64,000 nucleotides of DNA, from contig NC_089586.1 of NCBI RefSeq assembly GCF_019320115.1, positions 2,876,804 through 2,940,803 on the forward strand, written 5' to 3'. The stretch comes from Miscanthus floridulus. Its lineage: Eukaryota > Streptophyta > Magnoliopsida > Poales > Poaceae. Positions 45,278-57,659 of the stretch are shown here, in pieces (position 1 is the first letter of the stretch; each line of letters opens with the position of its first letter). A model generated the notes under the pieces. That model made no database searches, was not told the DNA's origin, and saw nothing but the letters and a program-made list of their open reading frames with translations. The position numbers and the translations under genes were made by a program.

Positions 45278-46125
45278 CTCACCCTAAGTCTGCGTCCTCC
45301 TACTCATAGACACTCGGGAGGAGAGGTCAATGACTCACTCGTAGACTGCATCCTCCGGCTCGTAGACACTCAGGAGGAGAGGTCCAAGGTCGTTCGATGA
45401 CCTCATCGCCTTGTGCAATGAGAGGCCAATGACTCACCCCTAAGTCTGCATCCTCCTACTCGCAGACACTCGGGAGGAGAGGTCCAAGGTCGCTCGACAA
45501 CCTCATCGTCCTACGCGATGAGAGGCTAATGACTCACCCAAAGCCTGCATCCTCTGGCTCGCAGAAACTCAAGAGGAGAGGTCCAAGGTCGCTTGACGAC
45601 CTCGTCGCCCTGTGTGATGAGAGGCCAATGACTCACCATAATTTTGTGTCCTCCTACTCGCAGACACTTGGGAGGAGAGGTCCAAGGTCGCTCAATGACC
45701 TCGTCGCCCTACGCGATGAGAGGCCAATGACTCACCCCAAGTCTATGTCCTCCTACTCGCAAACACTCCGGAGGAGAGGTCTAAGGTCGCTCAACAACCT
45801 TGTCGCCCTACGCGACGAGAGGCCAATGACTCTCCTGACTCGTGAGGAGAGGTCCAAGGTCACTCGACAACATCATCACCCTACACGATGAGAGGCCAAT
45901 GACTCACCCAAAGCCTGCATCCTCTGTCTCGCAGACACTCAGGAGGAGAGGTCCAATGTCGCTCGATGACCTCGTCACCCCATGCAATGAGAGGCTAATG
46001 ACTCACCCTAAGTCTGCATCCTCCTATTTGCAAATGCTCAGGAGGAGAGGTCCAAGATCACTCGATGACCCCGTCGCCCTACGCGATGAGAGATCAATAA
46101 CTCACCTGAAGTCCGCATTTCTAGA
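45278..46125 (+). repeat. 99-bp tandem array of element C
   Basis: The marker GAGAGGCCAATGACTCACC recurs at about 45420, 45520, 45619, 45718, 45820, 45888, 45988 and 46087, with spacings of 99-102 bp and one 68-bp unit. Because 99 is divisible by three, a plus-strand frame stays open over several units, encoding a 33-residue repeat (RRRGPRSLDDLVALRDERPM). Confidence 0.9.
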
Positions 46126-47299
46126 CCCACGGATTTAGATCTGTCCAAATGGGTCAAAGACCAACAAGGTCAAACCTAAACAATACAACCTCAAAGCGCA
46201 TGCAGTCAAATCACATGTAACGAACAAACACAAACCTCCAAAGGTGCCCCCATGGAAGGGCCTGAAGTTGCCCCACAACCTCACCTCTCGGCGTAGCGGA
46301 AGGTCGATAATCCACTCGGAGAACCTTGGTTTGGCACCCATGAGCCCAAATCCAGCTAGACGGCCTAGGGGGCTCACCCTAGCCTCGCAAGAGAGCCACA
46401 ACAACTCTGGAGGGAGGATTCCTTGAGCTTTTATTCATATCAAATATGATTTCAAAGCAATGTGCGGACGATCCGCACACAAGGAATACAAAAACTGATA
46501 CCACCACACCCTAGTGGTGGTATCGCTAAAAGGCCCTCGAGCGATGGCACTATAGGGGAGGCGAGATGAAGAAAAAAAACTCGCAAGCCTATAGTGTCGC
46601 AACCCTAGGGATTAGATCACAGGGAAGAAGAGAGCGATAGGACTGCCTAGCTCCAACAAGCTCCTTGGCGACCACTCCGGTGCCAAGATGGAGCAAAAGG
46701 GAGGCCAAAGTGCAGCCATGTCACAAATGCTGCACTGCCCCCTACACAGCAGTCATGCCATCCTCTCCTTCTTTGCTCACAAGATCCCTTCTAGCACCGG
46801 CCATTAAAAAGGGCTACCGCCTCCCTCTCTCATCCCCATGCTCTCCTCACGGGAAGGTGGGAGATTTGCAACTACAACCATGAATGATGCGAACGAAAGA
46901 AAAGCCCCAATTTATAGGTCCAAAGGTGGATCAAATGACCAGAGCCCCCCATGATGCATGGTGCGCCACGGAGGGCCATAGCTAAGGTCAGATGCATGTG
47001 TAAGGGCAAAGAAGTTTGGGCCTCCCAAAAGAGGAGCCATAATAGGGGTTGACGAGATCACATGGCTCAGCCCAGGTTGTGAACCCCGAAACAACGGCAC
47101 ACTAACATGGCAGGGCTCATCGATCTAGAATCACATTGTTAGGATGCCCTAATGGGATAGGGCACAACATCCACCTACCGCATTGAATACACCAGCCCGC
47201 AAGGGATCGAGCAACAAAGCTCGAAAAGGTCGTGACTACGAACCCGCGCTCCAGCACACATGTGCGTCAGCGCTTTCACGATCACTTGATGGTCTTAAA
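46126..47299 (+). other. 3' internal region of element C with two hairpins
   Basis: No protein domain. An 11-bp perfect inverted repeat (GATACCACCAC / GTGGTGGTATC) lies at about 46498-46525. A second, imperfect one (CACTATAGG...CTCGC / GCAAGCCTATAGTG) lies at about 46549-46598. It ends at the polypurine tract. Confidence 0.5.
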
Positions 47300-47315
47300 A
47301 ATGCTCGGGGGCTAC
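47300..47315 (+). other. polypurine tract of element C
   Basis: AATGCTCGGGGGCTAC immediately before the 3' LTR start, a form typical of this gypsy group. Confidence 0.65.
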
Positions 47316-47858
47316 TATCGGGGTTATGACCCTGGGGTGTCCCAAGGCATTGATTAGTTAGCAGGCCACACGGCCTACAATACAGCAAGCCAATGAAGGC
47401 CCGAACGATCGAGGCCCAGCGAAAACCGAGCGAAGAGGGCCAGCCACCAAGGCCGGGGTCATCCCCGACCTCTTCTATCCACCTTAGTACAGGACACTCA
47501 CAAGATACACGACATCTCCCCATCACGACCCCTGAAAGGGATGGGGGAGGTCGAGCGTAGCTAGGCACGCCTACTCTGACAAGAGCAAGTATGCCACACT
47601 GACCCTGCAAGGACCAAGGGGATAGCAGTCACCTCAGTCCGATCAGACACCAACCCTGTGCCACGCCACACCAACGAGACAACACCACACCACGGTGGCA
47701 ACGGGTATGACACCCACCATCTAAATACGGACCGACTAGACACTTGTATGATCCCACCCACTACGGGATGGGGATCCATGACAAGGGGCTCAACGAAGAG
47801 GCCATCCAGACCGGTAGAGTGCCCTGATCCTGATGATCAGGGTCGTGGCCCTTGGCCC
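47316..47858 (+). repeat. 3' LTR of element C, left part
   Basis: It starts TATCGGGGTTATGACCCTGG and follows the 5' LTR to a point equivalent to about 32434, then switches abruptly to element B LTR sequence. Confidence 0.85.
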
Positions 47859-48620
47859 CCGGTCATGGGGTCCCATTCTGTCTCGGCGGGCATCGTGGTG
47901 AACTGACGCACCTATCAGCGTTTGTACGAGGGTTAGACAGAACAGCACCGGCACGCCCGACACTGTTCTTGATGTGAATCCTCAGGTATAGCCCATCATG
48001 GCCATAGGTTACATCAAGGCATGTCGGTCTCTTCTTTGGTGTTAGAGTTTTGATCTAGGCCCATACGCTTAGACCTAGAGTAGTTGGCGGCAGTATGGGT
48101 CTTCGTCGGGTGAGATGGAGCCCGCACGCAAGGGGTCAGGCAAAGGCAAGGCCTATGGCCTTGGGGTCAGGCAAGGCGGAGCACAAATCTAAGGGTTAGG
48201 CAAGATGGAGCCCGCTGCCTCGGGGTCAGTCGAGGCGGAGCCTGCCCCCGAGGTTGGGTGAGGCAGAGATCGTGGCCTCGGGGTTTGGCGAGGCAGAGCC
48301 CGCACCCAAGGGGTCGGGCGAGACGGAGGTCATGGCCTCAAGGTTTGGCAAGGAGGAGCTCGCCCTCAGAGGTTGGGCGAGGCGAAGCTCATGGCCTCGA
48401 TGTTGGGCGAGGCGGAACTCGCCCCCAGAGGTCGGGCGAGAATGAGATCGTAGCCTCGAGGTCGGGTGAGGTGGAGCCCACCCCTAGAGGTCGAGCGAGG
48501 CAGAGCCCACACACCTAGGGGTCGGTTGGAGCTATAGTCGCGCTCTTGACTGCTTGGATGAATCAATGTTGATGACCATTAGCTCCTCCTCTTCGGGTAC
48601 CCTAGTATTAGTCCTCGATA
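47859..48620 (-). repeat. 3' LTR of element B, truncated
   Basis: It matches 63184-63786 (plus an extra block near 47905-47960). The first 483 bp of the plus-strand LTR are missing at the junction with C. It ends CCTCGATA followed by GTAGCCCCTGAGCC, the complement of a GGCTC-GGGGGCTAC-type polypurine tract. Confidence 0.8.
48110..48520. repeat. GC-rich tandem repeats in the left LTR of B
   Basis: Units built from GGTCGGGCGAGGCGGAGCCC and GAGATCGTGGCCTCGAGGTC alternate; the same array is in the right LTR at about 63400-63690. Long open frames through it on both strands are repeat artefacts. Confidence 0.75.
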
Positions 48621-49579
48621 GTAGCCCCTGAGCCTGCGGAGGAGTAGAATACTCCTTTAGAAGCTTTTTTGAATGGGAGGATTCTAAGGGCCTTAGCCTT
48701 CTTTTGTCGCCCACGGCTTGTCCTAGAGACGGCGATTCCCTTTCGTCATGATCGGACCCCTCGGGGGTATAGCCATGAGATTTGGTGGGTCAGAAAAGGT
48801 GTTTCCTGATTCTGAGCCCCTACAAGGGTCTATCGTTCTGCGACCGCATGTTTAGTCTCCTTGTGAGTCCAACTTTCCTCGAGCCCCTGCCCATAGCAGG
48901 GGACCTGTCAAGGGTTGGCTCATCTTTGTGATCGTCTTTTCTCAAGTGTTTTTTCCAATAAAAATAGAGGGGCTGAGTCATGCCATGATTTTCCTCTATG
49001 GACAAATCATGGTGCTCGGTGAGCTATTAATGGGCTAGTCCGAGTGGGGCCCTGGCATCTTGTTCGCAGGGGTCTAGCTTGGGTCAGCTAGTGACCGACT
49101 CTAGATTGTCAGTGGTCAATCCATATAGTTCTCGGGTCTGTTCGACCGGTCCTGAGAGCTCTCTACCTTTCTTCATGGAAAAACCATGGATCGTATCCGG
49201 CCGAGACTTGAACATGGGCCGGGATGGCCACAACGCTCATGCGCTGGGCACTGGCTGCTAGCGGGCCCATCCCTTTCCACCCCTCACTCTAAAGGTGCCT
49301 GGAGCGGTTGTCAAACCCATTGGTGGGCCAACCTTTGAACTCCTAGGCCTAGACGGGCCATAGGAGCGTCTTTAGCTCCGTATCCCTCTTACCTGTCATG
49401 GGTCATGGCCCATTCATAGAGGCAATACGTTCGGTGCATTTTTCGAGGGGACGGCCATAGGTTGCGTGCGCACGCCCCACGACGAGATGTGGTGGTAGGT
49501 CATGGCGGGCGCGGAGATCTAGGTGGGTGGTTGGTTTCCTCTCACCTGTCGCCCTAAAAAAACCAAAGGGTTAGCCCTC

Positions 49580-52500
49580 CATGTTTCATACGCACACCTA
49601 CATCCTTACCTTTGTAGCCATGTTGCCGTCACCAATGCTTAGGTTTCCTACCTCCGCATCTCCACTGCCGTTGAGCTCGCATCCATACACCCCCACCTCC
49701 AATGGATCCGTGGTGCCGTACCGACAACACCTTCCAGCCCATGGAGGGCCTCGTCTGTCGTGGTCTTCTCCGCACGCAGACCTCGGCTGAGGAGTGGCTG
49801 CTACCTGGTGATGAGGATTCACCATCGCCACCCGACGACTATGTGGTTTCATTCGCCCACTTCCATGAGCATGGGCTCATGACCCCCGCCCACGAATTCC
49901 TCCGGGGGCTGCTGCACTTCTACAAGATTGAGCTGTTGTAACACCCTAGTGTTATGATCTTGTTTAGCACCGCGATTTAGGCCTAAGAAATTTTTTTGAA
50001 ATAATTTTCTCGGGTTTTAAAATTTGACTTATGTTTAAAAATGACTGATAGCAAATAAAAGGGCGAATAGCTTGTTTATTTGATTAAGCATGAAAAACGA
50101 TTTTTATAAACAAAATAAAATATAGCTTGTATTTAGTACTTGAATAAATCTGGAGCACAAGTTTAATAAATGAAAATGCAACTCTTGTTTTGGTAAGTAA
50201 AAGTTATTCAATAGTATATATATATGATAGCTCAAAAATTGAATTTAGAATTTAAAAACCAGCTTTTCGCGTCAACGGTAAAAATCAAAAATTATATTTT
50301 AAAACGTTGTTGTGGCGATTTGTTTTGCGCAAAAATAATTACTTAACACCCTAATATTTTGTTCTATGGCTAGGTATGGAGTGGGAGCTGTCGCGTTAAA
50401 TGTTTAGTGTTGGAAGTCGATAGGATTTAGATCTTTTGGAGTACCGACGACGTATCGCTGTTCACATTTGAGTCGCACGCGTAGGCAGGCAGCCAGCAGA
50501 GCCACGCGATGCCCTTACGTTCAGCTGCTATCCTTGCCTCACCACCATCCTGGCTGCTTGAATATGGTGGTGCCCCTGCTCTGAATCCATCAATCATCGG
50601 AGTTATTCACGTCGTGTCGTGTTATCGAGTCCCATCGTCGTGCCGCTGCTCCCTCTCCCATTATGTCCTTTCTTTGAGAGCGTCTTAAAGAAAGCTGGCT
50701 AGGCTGCTACTCCCATGTACTGCTTTGCTTGCTTTCCCTCTCTCACTGCTTGCCACATCACTTTCTCATAGGTACTCGGTCCTGCCATAGCTAGCAGTGC
50801 ATGTGGTTCTACCCCTGCCCGCGCCTTGTCCTTTCACGTTCTATGCGCACGCAGGCGTCACTGCCAGCCATGTTGTGCTAGGCCGCACATGCTGCTACCC
50901 CTTCCCTCTGCTTCTTGAGGACGCCGAGCTACTCTCGCCTTGCTCACCCTCTCTCGCGTGCTCTCCGCTCTTCCTCGCTCCGCTCTCCCTCTCTGGATGC
51001 TGCCTGTCGTAGCTGTGTCACCTTGGCCTGCTCCTCATGCCACCAACCCTGACATGCCTGGTCTAGGTCTACGACGCCGTCATCACGCCGCACCAACCGC
51101 CATTGCCGGTCTCTTCCCCACCTTGTGCGCGCGTGAGCCCACGGCCTGCGTTGGACCTATAGCTTCCCCACGTGGCCCGTCCCCGGCACCTCCTCCGTAC
51201 GTCGTAGCTCCATGGTGCTCACGCACATCTCCACCTCACTCCCCATGCTGCCTTCCTACACTGGAGCCTCTGATTGCACCACCCTTGTTGGCGTCGCTCG
51301 TCCGCCACGGCACCGCCTCACCTCGCCGAGCCTCTCGCGGACGTCCACGCCAGGGACCAAATCAAGCTGCGCACGCCGTCGCATGATCCGTCGTGTGTGT
51401 GCATGAGCTCGTGCAGGCCCCCACGGCCATGCTAGACCATAGCCATGGCGCTGCCCCTTCCAAGCCATAGCGCCCCGCCGTTGACTGTGCCTTGCCCGCC
51501 TAGTGCCAGGAGCCGCCAATTGTGCTATCGCCATCATGCAATCGCCCGCCGCGGCCATCGCCTGTGTGGACAGACCACTGCCGCCTGTGCCTGGCCAAAC
51601 CGCCACCACGGGTCGCCTTGAGCCGAGTCATGCCCTGCTTGGAGTGCGTGCGAGGTTGTTGTAGCTCCGCATTAGCACCATCGCCGGCGTGCCGCCGCAC
51701 CGGCCGGCGTTCTGCTTCCCCTATCCATGCTCTGCTTTGAGGATGATGAAAAGGTATAAAAGGACTCAAGCATAAATAGCACTTTTTACCGTGTCATTTT
51801 TGCAAAAACGCTAGACTCATAGGATTAAAAATAGGGCCTTAGTTGATTTAGAGAAAGTTTAGGGACCTTTATGCAAGTTGCCACCGCGTCTGGGCTCGTC
51901 CACTCGTGGGTCGGCCGTTTCTCATTGCTAGGCTATGACCTGCCTGGGCCTGGTGCCGCGCGCCCCGCTGGGTCAGCCTGCTCCCACGCGTGGGCTAGCC
52001 GCTCATCCGCGACTGGGCCGCTCATGCCTGTGTGCGCGCCCCGCCCGTCTGGGCCGCCGGCTCCACTGGACCACACGCGCCCGCCCCACCTGGGCCGTCG
52101 CACCCTTTACCGCGCCGCTGGGCCACATCTAGCCAGTAGGCCACGTGCGCATCTGTGGGCCGAGCCAAGCCGCTGGCCCTTTAGTTTCTAAGCATTTGTT
52201 GATTTAGTTTCGAAAATAAACTTGTAAAATCAATATAAATTTGTGCCAGCTGTCCAAAAATTATGAAATCAAGTTTGTTAAGTTTCTAAAATCATGATCT
52301 ATGTAATAGTGTATTTTGTTCACATAGTTTGATAATATTCTGGGAAGCTATATAATTAATTAGAGATACTTAATATTGTTAAAAGGTGAACTTGTAGGAA
52401 TTTCCGTGATAAATCGGTGATAGTGTTGACTCTAAAAATTTTATAGTAAATTACTAACATTATTAGCTGCTCACTGTAATTTTTGTAGCTCCAGAATAAT

Positions 52501-55500
52501 TAGTTTGCTAGATAAATAATAAGGCCTATTTTGAATAAAGATTAAATCGATAGAATAGAATAAAGAAACACCTTGGAATTATATAACTAAAATATTTGTT
52601 GAGAAATAACGTCTTATTCGACAACATGGATATGTAGCCTAAGTACGGTCATCGTTTGAACTAGCTCGTTAACTTGAGAGGCGTAAATCGTATTTCTACA
52701 AGTCACGATTGTAGTCGATTAATTACGTCTTTGCATTGCATCACATTGCATATCATATAGGTACGATGATGGATCAACGGATCAAGGAAGGATGATTGAG
52801 AATCCGAAGATGGTGTAATGGTGTTCTATCCAGGAGATGATGCAATAGGCTTTTTATTCAGATGATGGTGGATGATCTGAAGATGCAAATACTAACTTTT
52901 GGTTATATTTTATCCGAGCAAGCCCCGGTGCATAACCCCTACTTTCTGCACTTTAAATTATATTTGTGCATTAAGTTTTATGGAGTTGAATGAAACCCAC
53001 TTGCATATATAACTTTATCCTATGAGTCTTACTAGTATGACAGGATCGTATAGATTGTTATGCTATAGGACTCCGATAGAAGTCGAGTGATTGCCTGTCA
53101 CTCGCGAGAGATAGGAAATATATTACTGTATTATTATCACTTGGAAAATATAAATGGTGGGAAGGAAAAATGGTGACCGGGCTGGGATATAGTTTGGGTA
53201 TTGGTGGGTGTAAGAGGTTGTGTCCTACGGCCAATGGGGCATAGCTTGGTTACACTGCTTTCCCTGTCCAAGTCGGTTAAGGACCGGCCGTTGCATTGGA
53301 CACTAGGCAAGTGACAAACTTATTATCCCGAGCATATACTTGGGTATGGGCGCTTGAAAGACTTGTTACTCTCTTATTGTGGGTTCTGGCTCTTTCCGAA
53401 CCGACTATCATGGTGGTTTTTGGGTTAGGAGGTCCTTGCACCACACTAAGTCCGGGACTCAGCGGTGGGGGCTTGGAGTCCTAGTTTGGACGGGGACCTG
53501 GACCCCACGACAGGAGGGTAGTGGGCTGGTCTTGCTTGTGTCTAGGGTACAAGCGGGGCGTGTATTTTTAGGGTACCCAGCTGGGGGCATTGATTCATGA
53601 ATCGCTAGGCAATCCGGTACGGCTTGTCTAAACTCTAGCATCATAGTACGAACTGGAAGATGAAAGATGGAAAAAGAAATTCTGATTGCTTACCACCTGC
53701 TTGAAAGTAGCACATGTGCTTACATAGAGTGGTTAGTTAATGAACTAATGCACTGCTAATAAAAATCAAATATAAGAACCCACGTTTAGTAATGCTTCCT
53801 GCAAATGCAATAAACCCAAAAGCCAGATAGCCTTGCATATCCTTGGAGTCTTTTCTTTTCTCCTGTCGGGTAAGTCTTGCTGAGTACAATTGAGCACTCA
53901 GGGTTTTATTTCCCCCTGTTGTAGGTGACAGGTGGATGCCAGAGCTGACCCTTGTGTCTGGATTCCTCCTGGTGGGCTCAAAGAGCATTTTCTTTACGCT
54001 GCGATCATAGTTTTTAATTATAACTCCCACTAAATGTTTTTCTAAATAAAAGTTTTATAATCTGTTGTCGTAGTTATATATCACTGCTTTATCATGTCAT
54101 GAATAGATATTTATTTCCGCTATAATACTGATCACATGTTTATATTCCGCTGTTCAATTAAATTGTTTATAACTCTGATAATATGATTACATTCCGCTGT
54201 TATAATAATAAATAGTGTACTCTAAGGTTGTATTAAAAGTGATGTAAGAAATGGTTAAGAAAGATGTAAGCTTTATTCTCTCATTTGTGATCCTGATGGA
54301 AAAATATAGATTTTTGGGTTCTCCCTTAGGGTGTGCCCGATGGAACTGTGTAATTTGGTGTTCTCCCTTGAGTGCTTAGTGTCCAATGGAAGACAAGCAC
54401 TCCTGGAAGGCATTAGATTAGGTGGTTCTGCCACAGCTGCAGCATCTCAATCCTAACGGGATCCAGCACATGGCAGCGTTCATCGTGCTGTGCGAAGGAT
54501 TCCTAGGGATCAGCCCCCACTTTGACTTATGGAGGTATTTCTTCACCATCAACCTCCAGAAGAAGAGGGAGAAGGGCGGCAGGTAGGAGCTGCACATGTC
54601 GATGGGGTGCGTCGGCATCCAACTTCAGAAAAATTGAGTCAGCGAGTACCCATCCATGTGGCCCTCGATGTCTAACAAGGGGTGATACTCATAGTGGTTC
54701 TACCTCAAGAATGACGTCATCGCCCCTCTGTCGGAGTTCACCGGACACCTAATCGAAGAGGCCCCAAAGCAGTGGAGGAAGTGGGGCGTCCCGGAGAAGG
54801 ACAATAAGAAGATCCAAGACCACATCGCCACCATCCACATCCTGAAGGAGAACGACCTAAAAGGGTCATGCGTTATCAGGGCTTACCACGCGAGGAGGGT
54901 GGCGCCGTTGATGACGCGCGCGCTCCCGCTATACGTGATGGCGCCCGAGGCGTCGTTCGATGGAACGACGCTCATTGAGGGAACGCTCCCCAACTCTGAG
55001 ATCGCGCAACGCATCATGGAGGCAATGGAGCCTTTGCGGGATGACATGGGTGCCACCCTTGACTTTGTCTACCTAGTGCCGAGGCATCCTCCAATGTGGC
55101 CGGAGCTAGGCTACGTTGTCTTTGTAAGTTTTCCTTTCTCTTGCCTTCTCTTCAATTGATTTCCCAACCCCATGAGACTCACTTTGAGAGGGGCGGGACC
55201 AGCCCTCATGGATCACCCAGCGCCGTTGCCAAGGGATTCAGCCGTGAGGGTGGCGAATCACGCCGAGGGCGAGCGGCTGAGGAAGGCGAACGAGGGGAGG
55301 ACACGAGCGATGATGATGACGATGATGATGGTGACGAAGATGAGGTGATGAAGGAAGAAGAAATGGTAGCCGATGATATCGAGTGGGACAACCTGGAGAA
55401 CGAGGATGCACTGACAGGCATTGGTTTGTCCTTGTAGGCATCGAGACCCTTCCTATTCCATGGAGGGGAGGGCACATCTAGGGAGCCAGCGGAGGCGGGA

Positions 55501-57520
55501 CGTACCCTCGGTCTGCCCCAGGAGCCAACATAGGCGGGTGGCTCTGCCTTCATGCCCGAGGTGCTAGCGGAGATAGGCGGCTCCGCCGTAGTGCCCCAAG
55601 CGCCAAGGGGAGCGGGTGTTCCGCCAATGTGTCCTAGGAGCTACCAAGGGCAAGCCCCTCTACCCAGGAGCAGGGGGCGGGCTTGAAATGGCCCCAAACG
55701 CATCTGCCACCCAATGACATTGAGGTGAGTTATCAATTCCTCTATTTTTCCTGTTTTAGTCAGATTTCATCATGACTTATGTTTTTCGTCCCTTGCATCA
55801 TCAGTAGGCATCAGAATGCTTTGGCGCTAGCGCCGAAGAAGAGCATCGCCCTCCAATTGAGGCGGCGGCCATCGGCTAGTGTCGCGCCTGTTTTGGCGAG
55901 AGCGGCGCTAGTGTGACTGCGTCATTGGCCGGTTGGGCGCCGCCCATGGTGGCGCCTATGCCCTTGGTGGGACAGGCGAAGATGGGTGTTCAAGGGGTGC
56001 TTTCGGAGGTCGCAGAGCAGTTGGTGATGATCGTGATACTGCTATCGACGATGAGGCGGACGAGGCTACCGACCACACTCGTGACGTCGAGGCAGGTGGA
56101 GGTGGCGGCGACCATGATAGATGTGTCATAGCCGGGTGCAACCGTAGCGTCGCCTGAGGCACCGACGCGACCTGTGCCATCGGTGGCCCAAGCGGCGGCG
56201 CCTGGCACGGGTCGGATGGAGGGGGACATGGCCGAGGGGTCCCCAGGAGTCATGGTGCTAGGAGAGAGGTTGGCGTCCACACCATTGACCCCTTCCAACG
56301 TCGGAGGGGGCGTCCCAGCGGGGACATCACGACTTCTTGCCCTTTTTTAGTGGTATTGCTTGGTCCCACTTCTTGCCCTTTCTTAGTGGTATTGCTTGGT
56401 CTTGCTTCTTGCCCTTTTTCTTGGTCCTGCTTCTTGCCCTTTTTCTTCCTCTATATACTTTTTGTATCCTAACCATCGTCTCCCTGCAGTCCATTATAGC
56501 TCGTAGCTGGGGGGAATTTCAGTTCCTTCGTCAATAGATGGAAGCCTAGGACTGCCTCATTGAGGAGGCGTGGCTACATGGGGAGGTGATAGCTCAGCTC
56601 ATTGCCACCCAGTAGAGGGTGGTCAAGCTGACTCCCCTCAACAAGGAGGTAGCCAATCTTTGGTTGTGGGTGGCCGAGGCCCATCGGGATGCTAATGAGG
56701 CCGAGAAGGCATTCGAGGCCCTATCGATGAGGTCACAGAAGGATGACAAAGAAGCCGCTAGGGTTAGGAAGGAATGGTATGAGTTGCTCCAGAAGGACGC
56801 TAAAACCCGCCAGTGGATCCTTGACCTTCTAGATGAGGTTGAGAAAGAAACGGATCTAAAGCTAGGGGCCGAGGAGAAGCTCATGGCTCTAGAGAAAAGG
56901 GTGAGCCTAGATGCCACGACGGTTGCTCAGCTATGCAAGGAGTGGGATGAGCTAATCCAAACCACGGAGAGGCTCCGCTTGGAACAAGGCACGGCTTACG
57001 AGGAGCACAACCAGGTTTTCTGAGAGCGTGACTAGGCCTGCCAAGAGCGTGACAACGTGCAGCAGAAGGTCAGCTCCCTCTAGGCTGAGCTCAAAAGGGA
57101 GATGACCCAAAAGCTAGCAGCTGAGAGTGTTTTTGCCAGGCTAGCTATGGACCTTGCCAAGGTGAGGAGAAATCTTTAGGTGGAGAGTGATGAGCTCGTT
57201 ATCCTGAGCGCCACCCTCGGAGTGGTCAGCTACAACCTTAAGGTGGTACTATCAAAGAGGACCAGCTCGCTCGTGGCTTGAGCCATCGAGATCATGGCTC
57301 AGGTGCGCTAGCTCGAGAGGAATGCCCTTCGCACCGGGGTCAATCAGTCCTTCGTGATTGCTCGTTCTCATTATGGGGACAACATCGATCTGGAGGCAAT
57401 GAGCCATGGCTATGTGCCTGGTTATGAAGTCCACGAGCTGGAGGAGATGGAAACAGTTGTGGCTCCCCTTTCATAGGACCTGGCGGATAGGATAGAAGGC
57501 ATAGTTCTCCCTCGGGGGGG
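49580..57520 (+). pseudogene. antisense extra ORF of element B (putative gypsy-type transposon domain), interrupted
   Basis: The N-terminal part (49702-49936) contains VCRGLLRTQTSAEEWLLPG, then VVSFAHFHEHGLMTPAHEF and RGLLHFYKI. After the solo LTR insertion the frame continues at 54436-55125 with AAFIVLCEGFLGISPHFDLW, YFFTINLQKK and ARRVAPLMTRALPLYVM. This matches the Pfam 'putative gypsy type transposon' domain (Transposase_28) of grass elements. A GTAAGT donor-like site follows near 55121. An acidic segment (about 55290-55400) comes next. A coiled-coil C-terminus (56535-57500) includes LNKEVANLWLWVAEAHRDAN and carries ten in-frame stops, eight TAG and two TGA. The function of these antisense ORFs is unknown. 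The copy cannot make protein. Confidence 0.8.
49937..54435 (+). mobile_element. solo LTR of element D family (4,499 bp) nested in element B
   Basis: It starts TGTAACACCCTAGTG and ends GTGGTTCTGCCACA, like the D LTR at 5517-8478 in reverse. The flanks are GCTGT (49932-49936) and GCTGC (54436-54440), a 5-bp duplication with one change. The interrupted antisense ORF is in the same frame on both sides once the insert and one duplication copy are removed. No internal region, PBS or second LTR is present. A GC-rich core (about 50760-52190) has several open frames but no recognised protein. Confidence 0.85.
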
Positions 57521-57659
57521 CTAGTTAGTTAAATAGGTCGGGCAAAATTTTTTGTAATAAGCGGACAAGTTCCAACCCTTGTGTTTCATTTAAGCAAGTC
57601 TGTTCTGTTGTTTTGTTTGAACAAGTTTGTTCCTTCTTCCTTTTTATGTGTAAGAATGG

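Noticed and set aside
50797..52191. Several 65-148 codon ORFs at 50797-52191
   Set aside because: GC-rich core of the solo LTR. Overlapping frames on both strands and no domain; not supported as genes.
55206..55553. Serine-rich minus-strand ORF
   Set aside because: Shadow of the Asp/Glu-rich (GAT)n-like plus-strand segment of the antisense ORF.
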